Part shown: positions 7,350-14,179 of the stretch, in pieces
Layout: each line of letters begins with the position of its first letter
How positions within the stretch are numbered: position 1 is the first letter of the stretch
NCBI GenBank assembly: GCA_015065045.1
Contig: SVRB01000026.1
Span: 1 to 14,713 of the forward strand
Direction of reading: 5' to 3'
Length of the DNA stretch: 14,713 nucleotides
From: Oscillospiraceae bacterium
GTDB lineage: Bacteria; Bacillota; Clostridia; Oscillospirales; CAG-272
Position numbers and translations under genes: made by a program
The notes under the pieces: generated by a model
Told to the model about the DNA's origin: nothing
Databases searched by the model: none
Seen by the model: the letters and a program-made list of their open reading frames with translations, nothing else

Positions 7350-7440
7350 AATGTCGGGCCGACACGAGAAAATTCCTCTACTGAAGTAGAATTTATTATT
7401 TGGCAACTTTAGACCTCCCTCGTCAGATGGAGGTCTAAAT
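7350..7440. repeat. Stacked inverted repeats between the sigma operon and the GT2 gene
   Basis: Three palindromic blocks follow one another. TGTCGG (7352-7357) mirrors CCGACA (7359-7364) around one base. CTACT and AGTAG, two bases apart, are flanked by AAATT and AATTT (about 7370-7394). TTTAGACCTCC (7408-7418) pairs perfectly with GGAGGTCTAAA (7429-7439) around a 10-base loop. No T run follows the last hairpin on either strand, so it is not an ordinary terminator. No gene is present. The CCTCCCTCGTCAGA wording resembles short GC-rich hairpin repeats I associate with gut Clostridia genomes, but that is from memory. Confidence 0.5.
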
Positions 7441-7451
7441 TAGATTTGCTC

Positions 7452-7478
7452 AAAAAAAAGGGCGTTCACAGAACGCCC
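7452..7478 (-). terminator. Minus-strand terminator without an evident gene
   Basis: GGGCGTTC (7460-7467) pairs perfectly with GAACGCCC (7471-7478) around a three-base loop. On the minus strand the stem is followed by eight Ts (complement of 7452-7459), a strong intrinsic terminator. No minus-strand gene ends here, since the right neighbour is the plus-strand GT2 gene. It may shield the sigma operon from antisense transcription, or be a dispersed repeat that happens to carry a terminator. Confidence 0.6.
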
Positions 7479-7499
7479 CTACGGGATTATCCGTTATTG

Positions 7500-7528
7500 T
7501 TGACAAAAAGGGTGTAAAATACTATAAT
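7500..7528 (+). promoter_or_regulatory. Perfect-consensus sigma-A promoter of the GT2 gene
   Basis: TTGACA at 7500-7505 and TATAAT at 7523-7528 are separated by exactly 17 bases, all 12 consensus positions matching. The start point would be near 7535, leaving a leader of about 65 bases before the ATG at 7600. Confidence 0.88.
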
Positions 7529-7599
7529 AAATAAAATGACTTTTAATTTATTTTGTCTTATATATAGCTCCTAAACCTTATGAAAGAAGGAATATATAA

Positions 7600-8550
7600 A
7601 TGAAACCAACGTTATATATTGTAATTCCTTGCTATAACGAAGAGGCTGTATTGCCTATTACTGCACCGCTTTTTTTACAACAGCTACAGAAAATGCAGTC
7701 TATGGATCTTGTTTCCGACGAAAGTAAAATTATGTTCGTCAATGACGGAAGCAAGGACAACACCTGGAATATCATTAGATCCCTGTCGGAAGATAATAAC
7801 TCATATATCGGCATATCACAAAGCCGAAACAGAGGCCATCAGAACGCCGTATTGGCAGGTCTTATGGAATCTATGAATAAATGCGATATAACCATCTCTA
7901 TTGACTGCGACGGTCAGGATGACCTCGGCGCTATGGAAAATATGGTTAAAGAATACCTGAGCGGCAGCGAAGTCGTATACGGTGTCAGAAGCAGCCGCAA
8001 GACTGACACCTTCTTCAAAAAAACTACCGCAGAGGGATTCTACAAGCTCTTAAATCTTATGGGAGCTGAAGTAGTCTTCAACCACGCTGACTACAGACTT
8101 ATTTCCGCAAAAGTCTTGAAGGAGTTTGCAAACTTCAAGGAAGTTAACCTCTTCTTGCGCGGTATGATTCCTCTTGTAGGCTTTAAGTCATCGTCCGTCT
8201 ACTACGAACGCAAGGAACGTATGGCAGGTGAATCACATTATCCGTTAAGCAAAATGTTGGCTCTTGCATTCGACGGCATAACAAGCCTTTCAATAAAGCC
8301 TCTGCGAATGATATCAGCTATGGGTATTATCATATCCATTATAAGCTTTATCGGTGTTATCTGGGCTGTTATATCCAATCTTATGGGTAACGCTATTGCC
8401 GGTTGGGCAAGTACGGTTGCAATCATCTGCTTTATGGGTGGAATTCAGCTCGTATGCCTTGGCGTTATCGGCGAATACATCGGAAAGATCTATCTCGAGG
8501 TCAAAAACAGACCACGCTATATCATAAGCGAAAAAACATACGAAGAATAA
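7600..8550 (+). CDS. GtrB/DPM1-like membrane-anchored GT2 glycosyltransferase
   Basis: This 316-residue protein joins an N-terminal GT-A domain of family GT2 (about 5-230) to two C-terminal membrane helices (about 238-260 and 270-292). Visible motifs are IPCYNEE (9-15), FVNDGSKDNT (46-55), the metal-binding region IDCDGQDD (101-108), and ERMAGESHYPLSKM (206-219), typical of polyprenyl-phosphate glycosyltransferases such as GtrB, CsbB and YkoT. It likely transfers a hexose from a nucleotide sugar to undecaprenyl phosphate on the inner face of the membrane, for later transfer to teichoic acid or another surface polymer. AAGG at 7587-7590 lies nine bases before the ATG. It is a single gene with its own promoter and terminator. 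No GtrA-type flippase lies next to it, so the lipid-linked sugar must use a flippase encoded elsewhere. The sugar donor is unknown. Confidence 0.92.
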   Translation: MKPTLYIVIPCYNEEAVLPITAPLFLQQLQKMQSMDLVSDESKIMFVNDGSKDNTWNIIRSLSEDNNSYIGISQSRNRGHQNAVLAGLMESMNKCDITISIDCDGQDDLGAMENMVKEYLSGSEVVYGVRSSRKTDTFFKKTTAEGFYKLLNLMGAEVVFNHADYRLISAKVLKEFANFKEVNLFLRGMIPLVGFKSSSVYYERKERMAGESHYPLSKMLALAFDGITSLSIKPLRMISAMGIIISIISFIGVIWAVISNLMGNAIAGWASTVAIICFMGGIQLVCLGVIGEYIGKIYLEVKNRPRYIISEKTYEE

Positions 8551-8612
8551 GTAAAATAAAAAACCACAGAAATTTGTGTTGTCCTTATCGAAAAAATTAC
8601 AAACATAAAAAC

Positions 8613-8654
8613 TCCCACACACCAAAACAAACGGTTTGTGGGAATTTTATTTTT
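8613..8654 (+). terminator. Intrinsic terminator of the GT2 gene
   Basis: TCCCACA (8613-8619) pairs with TGTGGGA (8637-8643). Inside it, after one mismatch, ACC pairs with GGT. A T-rich tail (TTTTATTTTT, 8645-8654) follows. It lies about 60 bases after the stop codon. Confidence 0.7.
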
Positions 8655-8674
8655 ATAGAAAGAAGATACAACAA

Positions 8675-8706
8675 AAAAGCTCCCTTTACACAAGGGAGGC
8701 TTTTTT
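8675..8706 (-). terminator. Terminator hairpin overlapping the methyltransferase stop codon
   Basis: On the minus strand AAAGCCTCCCTT is followed by GTGTA and then AAGGGAGCTTTTTT: a stem of about 11 pairs with one bulged C and a T run, a good intrinsic terminator. The TAA stop of the methyltransferase lies at the loop/3'-arm junction (8686-8688), so the last five codons are read from the 5' arm and loop. On the plus strand the same repeat is also followed by a T run and could back up the GT2 terminator. The sequence resembles a short hairpin repeat common in gut Clostridia (from memory, unchecked). Confidence 0.75.
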
Positions 8707-9291
8707 ACTAACCAAAATATGCGCGTGTTCCGTTTCAAATTTATCTATAAGTTGTAAGTTTGCTTCTGAAACAAATCTGCATATAGCTGTAGGATCATCG
8801 GGATATATTTTTATTTTTCTTGTTCCCATATCAATAGAAGCGCTTTGGTTCTTATCTATTGACAAAACAAAGATCCCGCCATTATTCAATAACGAAGCAA
8901 TTTTTTGAATTGCACACCTTTTATCCTTTATATGCATAAACGTCAATGATGAATATATTACATCAAAATTTTCTTCAAACTTAAACAATAAAAAATCATC
9001 ACAAATAAGCTTAACATTATTATAAAAAGACAGATTTTCAGATGCTCTAATAATTGTCTTTTGGGATACATCAATTCCCAAAAAACGTTTGCAGAAAGGT
9101 GCAGTCCTAATTGCAAGTCGCCCTGTTCCAACGCCAATCTCCAAAACATATTTACTTTTATCTAACTGCATACTCTCAATAAATCTATCACCGTCCCATT
9201 TATCCATATAGTCCTTTAACGGCTTTGGATCGCGGGCAGGATCATTATTTTCGTCTATCAATTTATCATAGTGTTCGATTATATCCTTCAT
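8686..9291 (-). CDS. Class I SAM-dependent methyltransferase
   Basis: This 201-residue protein has a Rossmann-type methyltransferase fold. Motif I is YVLEIGVGTGRLA (48-60), with the acidic residue after strand two in FLGIDVS (70-76), motif II/III near KLICDDFLLFKFEENFDVIYSSLTFMHI, and the post-motif GGIFVLSID. It resembles small-molecule or sugar methyltransferases of the Methyltransf_25/11 group; the substrate cannot be told. The frame is open back to a GTG at 9354, but that codon lies inside the upstream terminator. The ATG at 9289-9291 has AGAGG (9298-9302) six bases upstream and is the better start; an ATG at 9295-9297 directly abuts that site. No promoter is evident, so it may depend on read-through from the polysaccharide operon. 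The C-terminus (KKASLV) is encoded by a terminator-like hairpin repeat, so the original end may have been replaced. Confidence 0.85.
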   Translation of the reverse strand: MKDIIEHYDKLIDENNDPARDPKPLKDYMDKWDGDRFIESMQLDKSKYVLEIGVGTGRLAIRTAPFCKRFLGIDVSQKTIIRASENLSFYNNVKLICDDFLLFKFEENFDVIYSSLTFMHIKDKRCAIQKIASLLNNGGIFVLSIDKNQSASIDMGTRKIKIYPDDPTAICRFVSEANLQLIDKFETEHAHILVSKKASLV

Positions 9292-9346
9292 CTTCATCCT
9301 CTTTAATTTGCAGACTAATTTCATTCCGTACGACTTATTGAAACAC

Positions 9347-9375
9347 AAAACCACAGATTTGATCTCTGTGGTTTT
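9347..9375 (-). terminator. Terminator hairpin at the end of the polysaccharide operon
   Basis: AAAACCACAGA (9347-9357) pairs perfectly with TCTGTGGTTTT (9365-9375) around a seven-base loop. It lies nine bases after the flippase stop. On the minus strand the T run is short (TTTTGTGTTT). On the plus strand it is longer (TTTTTTTGTTTTTT), though no plus-strand gene needs it. Partial read-through into the methyltransferase is possible. Confidence 0.75.
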
Positions 9376-9383
9376 TTTGTTTT

Positions 9384-10829
9384 TTAACCTATTTTAGATT
9401 TAACAATGCCCCAAAGGGACTTGAATTCCTCGACCTTGAAAATAACCGAAAGAAGAACGTAAGTTACCATACCGACAAGCACTTTCAATGCCAGTCCTAA
9501 GATCAAGCCTGTATTTATAAAGCTCATAAGATAGATTGCTACGCACATACCAAGCGACAGAAACAACGGGCAAAGTATATCTTTTATCTGTTCTGTTATC
9601 TTATACCCTATTTTCTTCGAGCTGACTATGCTATCCAACACCAATTCAACCATCGTATTAAAAGGCAAGGTCAGCGCAACCGCCTTTACTCCGAAGTTTA
9701 CGCTTATAAGCAATGATGCAAACAAAATGGGAGTTCTTATAAACACCATCTTAAATATAATTCCGCTATGCCCCGTCGCCTTAAGCGCCTGTAGCAGTAT
9801 TGTCGGAATTATAGATATCATACTCTCAATGCAGACTATCACTATAAACGGAACCATCAAGATCCACTTTTTAGTATATAGCGCCAACACCATATCCTCG
9901 GCAACACATATCATTCCTATCATTATCGGGAACAGAACGTACGCCAACATCTTTATACTGCGTCTTGCAACCGACTTTACCTCAGCTAAATCGTCGTTGA
10001 CCTTGGACATAACGGGAAACAGCACGCTTGTAATCATAAGATAAATATTATTTCTGAACAAATAAGGGAGATTTTTTCCCTTTGTATAATATGCAACGTC
10101 AGACTCGGTAAATTTATAGCCCATAATTATCGAGCATAAATTGTTGAAAACAACGCTGATAAAATCAGCCGTCATAATTCTAAAGCCGTATGTTATAAGA
10201 GAGGATGTTTTCTTTAGAGAAAACATTTTTTTAGGACGCCATTTTGCAACCGCAAACAAAATAACAGAGTCGCAAAGCGCGGCAACAAGGTTCTGCGCAA
10301 CCAATGCCCAAACACCGTATCCACCAACCGCCATAGCTATTCCCACTATTGCAGATATAACCGTACCGACCATTGTTGACCAGAAGAATTTTCTGAAATC
10401 AAGCGCTCTTGAAATCAAAGCGGCAGGCACCTGCTGTATAGACGCTATAGGAAGGCGCAACGCGAACACTCTTATTACAGGTGTCAATATAGGCATCTCA
10501 AAGACCGAAGAAATAAGCGGTGCTGTTATAAACAATAAACCATAAAGAAAAGCGCCAAGCATTATACAACAATAAAATATCGTCGACGTTTCTTCCTCGT
10601 TTATATCTTTTTTCTGTATCAGAGCCGAATTAAGTCCGCTTACTATAAACACCGTTGCAATTTCTATAAATATCATAACTATAGAAATTACGCCGTAATC
10701 ATCGGGCATTAAAAGTCTTGCCAATATAACGGATACTACAAAAGAAACTCCCTGAGCGAGAAATCTCTCCATAAATTTCCACATAACGCCCGACGTTAAA
10801 TTCTTTTCTGAGTTTTGATTATTTCCCAT
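9384..10829 (-). CDS. WzxC-type polysaccharide flippase
   Basis: This 481-residue, multi-pass membrane protein (about 12-14 hydrophobic segments) belongs to the polysaccharide transporter branch of the MOP superfamily (Polysacc_synt/WzxC-like). The N-terminal pattern is typical: NLTSGVMWKFMERFLAQGVS (10-29), then SVILARLLMPDDYGV (33-47), as in O-antigen and exopolysaccharide exporters. It probably flips lipid-linked oligosaccharide, assembled by the two glycosyltransferases encoded just upstream, to the outer face of the membrane. The frame is open back to a TTG at 10877. I chose the ATG at 10827-10829, with GAGAG (10837-10841) seven bases upstream, because homologues start close to that point; this ribosome site is only moderate. 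It is the last gene of the rhamnose operon, followed at once by a terminator. No polymerase or chain-length gene is present in the window. Confidence 0.92.
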   Translation of the reverse strand: MGNNQNSEKNLTSGVMWKFMERFLAQGVSFVVSVILARLLMPDDYGVISIVMIFIEIATVFIVSGLNSALIQKKDINEEETSTIFYCCIMLGAFLYGLLFITAPLISSVFEMPILTPVIRVFALRLPIASIQQVPAALISRALDFRKFFWSTMVGTVISAIVGIAMAVGGYGVWALVAQNLVAALCDSVILFAVAKWRPKKMFSLKKTSSLITYGFRIMTADFISVVFNNLCSIIMGYKFTESDVAYYTKGKNLPYLFRNNIYLMITSVLFPVMSKVNDDLAEVKSVARRSIKMLAYVLFPIMIGMICVAEDMVLALYTKKWILMVPFIVIVCIESMISIIPTILLQALKATGHSGIIFKMVFIRTPILFASLLISVNFGVKAVALTLPFNTMVELVLDSIVSSKKIGYKITEQIKDILCPLFLSLGMCVAIYLMSFINTGLILGLALKVLVGMVTYVLLSVIFKVEEFKSLWGIVKSKIG

Positions 10830-10898
10830 ATAATTTCTCTCGTTTTCCCTCCCGTAAAATTGTTTTACTAAATTCAAAGGAGGTCTTTATATTTTTAT

Positions 10899-11666
10899 TC
10901 AACCTGCAATAAACTGCTCGTAAATATATCTTTTTAATAAATGCTCGATTATCTTAAACCAGCTTACGCCGCATTTCCTCTGGAAACGGGCATAATCTTT
11001 TTTATAAATATTAAATCTGATCTTCTTAGCCTTTTTCGATGCATTGCTTTGAGCAAAAAAGCTTTGATTTAGCGTTATATCATCCATAACGCAGAAGACG
11101 TACGAATTAACTCTGCACCATCTTAAAAAATCGTGGTCAACGTAATCAAGGAAATACCCTTCATCATAACGGTAATTGTCATAAAGTGACATTCTTACTG
11201 CCATTCCTGAGTTAATTCCGCTCATTTCTCTGTTCTTTAATTCGTCGAGCGATTTTGCAACTATCATTTCCCCCGTTGAAAAAATACAGGGAGATATCAT
11301 CGTGTCGTTGCTTTTTACTACGGGTAAAAACACCGTTGCATCGAGATTTTTTTCTAAATGTGTCTTTAATTCTTTGAAATAAGACTGAGTAAAATGGGTA
11401 TCATCATCTGCCCACACGATAACGTCGGTCTTATCCTTTAAAATTTCAAGAGCCGCATTATAAGCCTTTGTTAAGCCGGCATTACCCTGCATCGAGTGAT
11501 ACAGCCAGCCGTTCTCTTTGCAATAGCTCTCATTGTCAATAGGCTTCGTGCTGTTATCAACCACCAAAACATTATCCGGAGGGAATTCTGTATTCTTCAA
11601 AAACTGACACGTATGAGAATCACCGCACCATCTGTTATATATGACGATAGCTATTGACGTCTTCAT
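10899..11666 (-). CDS. GT2 glycosyltransferase, rhamnosyltransferase-like
   Basis: This 255-residue cytosolic enzyme has a GT-A fold of family GT2. Visible features are the nucleotide-binding start SIAIVIYNR (4-12), VLVVDNST (33-40), GNAGLTKAYNAAL (61-73), the metal-binding DDD in IVWADDDTHF (83-92), and GYFLDYVDHDFLRW (170-183), which holds the likely base and resembles WbbL/RfbF-type rhamnosyltransferases. It lacks membrane segments. The GNAGxxxAxN pattern and the rml genes upstream favour rhamnose transfer; the acceptor is unknown. The ATG at 11664-11666 has GGAG seven bases upstream. It lies 33 bases after the preceding glycosyltransferase and about 70 bases before the flippase ATG, in one operon. 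Confidence 0.9.
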   Translation of the reverse strand: MKTSIAIVIYNRWCGDSHTCQFLKNTEFPPDNVLVVDNSTKPIDNESYCKENGWLYHSMQGNAGLTKAYNAALEILKDKTDVIVWADDDTHFTQSYFKELKTHLEKNLDATVFLPVVKSNDTMISPCIFSTGEMIVAKSLDELKNREMSGINSGMAVRMSLYDNYRYDEGYFLDYVDHDFLRWCRVNSYVFCVMDDITLNQSFFAQSNASKKAKKIRFNIYKKDYARFQRKCGVSWFKIIEHLLKRYIYEQFIAG

Positions 11667-11699
11667 AAAATTTCTCCCTCTGGTTTTTACATTTTTAAT

Positions 11700-12665
11700 C
11701 TACCGTTTTTTCACCAAAACAGCCGCAAGCATATCGCGTAAATATCCACGCGCGCCTATATAATATTTTGAATACTTGCCCGAGATAAAGTATTTCGTCG
11801 CCCTCGACATCTGCTTTATTGCAGAAAGCGAATTCAATTCATAAAGTCCGTTCCAATAATCAAAATACTCCTGCGCCATACCCTCAAATTCCGTATTTTT
11901 AACGTAATTTAATATATCAACGCTTCTCTTTTGCTTGTATCTTCTGAATTCCAATATAGAATCAAAGCCGCCTATCCAGTTTTTAAGTCCGTCCTTAAAG
12001 CTTTTCTTGGATGCGCCGACAACGTTATTCCCGTGCTGTCTGTAGTTAAAAGTCTCCTCGTTTATGGGCATAATAGACTTTTCCTTTGAAGCTACTATCG
12101 AGAACCATTCATCGTGCAGCCAATCCACAGGAACGCTGTCAACTTTGTCTATAAGCTTTCTTGAAACGCACATCGCAGCCCCCGTAACTATGGGTCTATG
12201 AAGAAACGTTTCAAGCTGAGAATCGCTATTCTTTATTTCATCATAGTTAATGCCTAAGAATTCCCAAAGAGTCTTATTCAAAGGGCAATTATCGGCATCG
12301 ACCAACATTCCGTTGCTGAAATAAAGCAAACGGTTGCTTTTTTCAATCTCACGGCTAAAAATTTCCACCTTGTTTTTACGCCAAACGTCATCCTGATCGC
12401 AAGTAAAAATATAGTCTCCTGTCGTCAACTTCAATGCCTTCATAAAGTTCTTTGTAACACCGAGTGACGGCTGATTTACAAATATCTTGTAATCAATACC
12501 GCTTTTGCTTAAAATATCCTCGCAAACGGATACAGTCCCGTCCTTTGAGTTATCGTCGCAAATCACGATCTCGTCTACACTTACTGTTTGATTAAGAATA
12601 CTGTTTAGCTGTTCGGATATAAATTTTTCGCCGTTATAAGTGCACAAAGCAACCGAAATCTTCAT
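11700..12665 (-). CDS. GT2 glycosyltransferase, RgpB/RfbG-like
   Basis: This 321-residue cytosolic enzyme is a family GT2 glycosyltransferase. Motifs are ISVALCTYNGEKFI (3-16), IVICDDNSKDGT (33-44), the YIFTCDQDDVW metal-binding site (85-95), the predicted base region WLHDEWFS (182-189), and NYRQHGNNVVG (207-217). The CDQDDVW and YRQHGxNxxG signatures are typical of rhamnosyltransferases and related enzymes of rhamnan and O-antigen synthesis such as RgpB. The last 100 residues form a basic, probably helical tail. The ATG at 12663-12665 has GGAG seven bases upstream. It lies 24 bases after rmlC, so the dTDP-rhamnose it may use is made by the genes just upstream. Donor specificity is inferred from context. 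Confidence 0.92.
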   Translation of the reverse strand: MKISVALCTYNGEKFISEQLNSILNQTVSVDEIVICDDNSKDGTVSVCEDILSKSGIDYKIFVNQPSLGVTKNFMKALKLTTGDYIFTCDQDDVWRKNKVEIFSREIEKSNRLLYFSNGMLVDADNCPLNKTLWEFLGINYDEIKNSDSQLETFLHRPIVTGAAMCVSRKLIDKVDSVPVDWLHDEWFSIVASKEKSIMPINEETFNYRQHGNNVVGASKKSFKDGLKNWIGGFDSILEFRRYKQKRSVDILNYVKNTEFEGMAQEYFDYWNGLYELNSLSAIKQMSRATKYFISGKYSKYYIGARGYLRDMLAAVLVKKR

Positions 12666-12689
12666 ATTTTTTCTCCAAAAATGCTGTTA

Positions 12690-13292
12690 TTAAAACTTAA
12701 AGGTATCGTTTACACCTAACCACATCTGGTCTTTTTCACTCAAATTAAGGGGTGTGCCGTCTTTAAGAGCATATCCTTCGCTACTTGCGCTACCCTTATA
12801 TTCTCCAACAAGCTCGGGCCACTCGATTCCGATCTCGGGATCGTTCCAAGCAAGACCGCCCTCGTCACCGGGATGATAGAAGTCAGTAACCTTATAGCAA
12901 AATTCAGCAGTTTCGGAAAGCACCAAAAATCCGTGAGCAAAGCCCTCGGAAATATAAAACTGCTTCTTGTTTTCCTCTGTAAGCTCAACGCCGTACCACT
13001 TGCCGTAAGTTTCGCTGTCTTTACGAAGGTCAACAGCTACGTCAAAAACTCTGCCCTTTATAACGCGAACCAATTTACCCTGAGGGAATTCCTTCTGGAA
13101 ATGCAATCCGCGAAGCACGCCTTTTACCGACATACTCTGGTTATCCTGAACGAAGACCATATTAAGTCCCGCTTCAGCCATATCTCTCTGGCTGTAGGTT
13201 TCCATAAAATAGCCTCTGTTATCGCCGTGAACGGCAGGCTCAATAATATAAAGTCCCTCAATCGGGCACTTTGTAACCTTTATCTGTCCCAT
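12690..13292 (-). CDS. rmlC: dTDP-4-dehydrorhamnose 3,5-epimerase
   Basis: RmlC converts dTDP-4-keto-6-deoxyglucose to dTDP-4-keto-L-rhamnose. The 200-residue protein has the cupin fold signatures: HGDNRGYFMETY (22-33), VFVQDNQSMS (46-55), GVLRGLHFQ (58-66) with the catalytic base His64, QGKLVRVIKGRVFDVAVDLR (71-90), EGFAHGFLVLS (116-126), FCYKVTDFYHP (131-141) with the probable acid Tyr133 or Tyr139, and IGIEWP (154-159). LSEKD (184-188) may hold the Asp partner of the His. The ATG at 13290-13292 lies two bases after the rmlD stop, and its ribosome site AAAGGAG falls inside the last rmlD codons, so translation is coupled. It is slightly longer than the usual 180-190 residues. Confidence 0.97.
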   Translation of the reverse strand: MGQIKVTKCPIEGLYIIEPAVHGDNRGYFMETYSQRDMAEAGLNMVFVQDNQSMSVKGVLRGLHFQKEFPQGKLVRVIKGRVFDVAVDLRKDSETYGKWYGVELTEENKKQFYISEGFAHGFLVLSETAEFCYKVTDFYHPGDEGGLAWNDPEIGIEWPELVGEYKGSASSEGYALKDGTPLNLSEKDQMWLGVNDTFKF

Positions 13293-13294
13293 AA

Positions 13295-14179
13295 TTATTC
13301 AATCTCCTTTAAATAGCGAGCAAGCGCATCTTTCCAATCGGGCAACGGCTTAAAACCGTTCTTTACAAGCTTTGACTTATCAAGACGGCTGTTAAAGGGT
13401 CTTGCCGCCTTCGAAAGTCCGTATTCCTCTGTCGTTACGGGCACAACATTTGTTGTATAACCTGCCTGACGGAATATTTCGCAGGTAAAATCATACCAGC
13501 TTATAAATCCGCCCTCGTTTGTAGCATGGTAGTAGCCGTACTTTTCGCTTTCGATCATATCGACCAACAAGCGAGAAAGGTCAAGCGTATAAGTAGGAGT
13601 TCCGATCTGGTCGCAAACAACCCTTACAGTATCGTACTTTGCGCCTACGTTAAGCATAGTCTTGATAAAATTCTTTCCGTTCAGTCCGAACACCCAAGCT
13701 ATACGAACGATAAAATACTTGTCGAGAATACTGCTGACCGCAAGCTCTCCCTCAAGCTTTGTCTTGCCGTAAACACTCAAAGGCGCATAATCTTTGCAGT
13801 CTGCATCCCAAGGCTGTTCGCCCTGACCGTTGAATACGTAGTCTGTAGAAATATAAACCATCTTACAGTCAAGTTCCTTGCAAACCTTTGCGATATTCTC
13901 TGTACCCTGAGTATTGATAGCCTTTACTTTTTCTATATTTTCCTCGTCCTCAGCCGCGTCAACAGCCGTCCAAGCAGCGCAATGCACAACGGCATCGGGT
14001 TTAATTTCAATCAACGCCTTGCGTACTGCTTCTGCATCTGTAATATCAAGCTTTACGTATTTTTCAAAGCTTGATGAATCTAAAATATCACTGCCGACAG
14101 CTTCATGACCGCGGGACGCAAGCTCGTTCATTACGTCATAGCCTAACTGTCCGCCAACACCTGTAACAAATACTCTCAT
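13295..14179 (-). CDS. rmlD: dTDP-4-dehydrorhamnose reductase
   Basis: RmlD performs the last step of dTDP-L-rhamnose synthesis, the NAD(P)H-dependent reduction of dTDP-4-keto-L-rhamnose. The 294-residue protein is an extended short-chain dehydrogenase: the dinucleotide motif GVGGQLG (7-13), CAAWTAVDAAE (67-77), STDYVFNG (111-118), and the catalytic YGKTK (Tyr137 to Lys141), followed by VRIAWVFG (158-165) and the C-terminal RPFNSRLD (260-267) of the substrate domain. Length is typical. Its ATG (14177-14179) shares one base with the rmlB stop (TAATG), and no separate ribosome site is evident, so it is probably translated by re-initiation after rmlB. Confidence 0.97.
   Translation of the reverse strand: MRVFVTGVGGQLGYDVMNELASRGHEAVGSDILDSSSFEKYVKLDITDAEAVRKALIEIKPDAVVHCAAWTAVDAAEDEENIEKVKAINTQGTENIAKVCKELDCKMVYISTDYVFNGQGEQPWDADCKDYAPLSVYGKTKLEGELAVSSILDKYFIVRIAWVFGLNGKNFIKTMLNVGAKYDTVRVVCDQIGTPTYTLDLSRLLVDMIESEKYGYYHATNEGGFISWYDFTCEIFRQAGYTTNVVPVTTEEYGLSKAARPFNSRLDKSKLVKNGFKPLPDWKDALARYLKEIE

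Noticed and set aside
8558..8580. Weak hairpin CACAG/TTGTG just after the GT2 stop
   Set aside because: The stem is five pairs with a wobble and has no T run; the better terminator is at 8613-8654.
9292..9354. Upstream extension of the methyltransferase to a GTG at 9354
   Set aside because: The codon lies in the terminator hairpin, has no ribosome site, and the extra residues (MVLCFNKSYG...) do not look like part of the fold.
10876..10884. AAAGGAGGT on the plus strand, a perfect Shine-Dalgarno match
   Set aside because: No ATG, GTG or TTG follows at usable spacing in an open frame; it lies between two minus-strand genes and is probably chance.
13526..14074. Plus-strand open frame of 182 codons opposite rmlD
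   Set aside because: The rmlD product is unmistakable, and the opposite frame has no motif or ribosome site.
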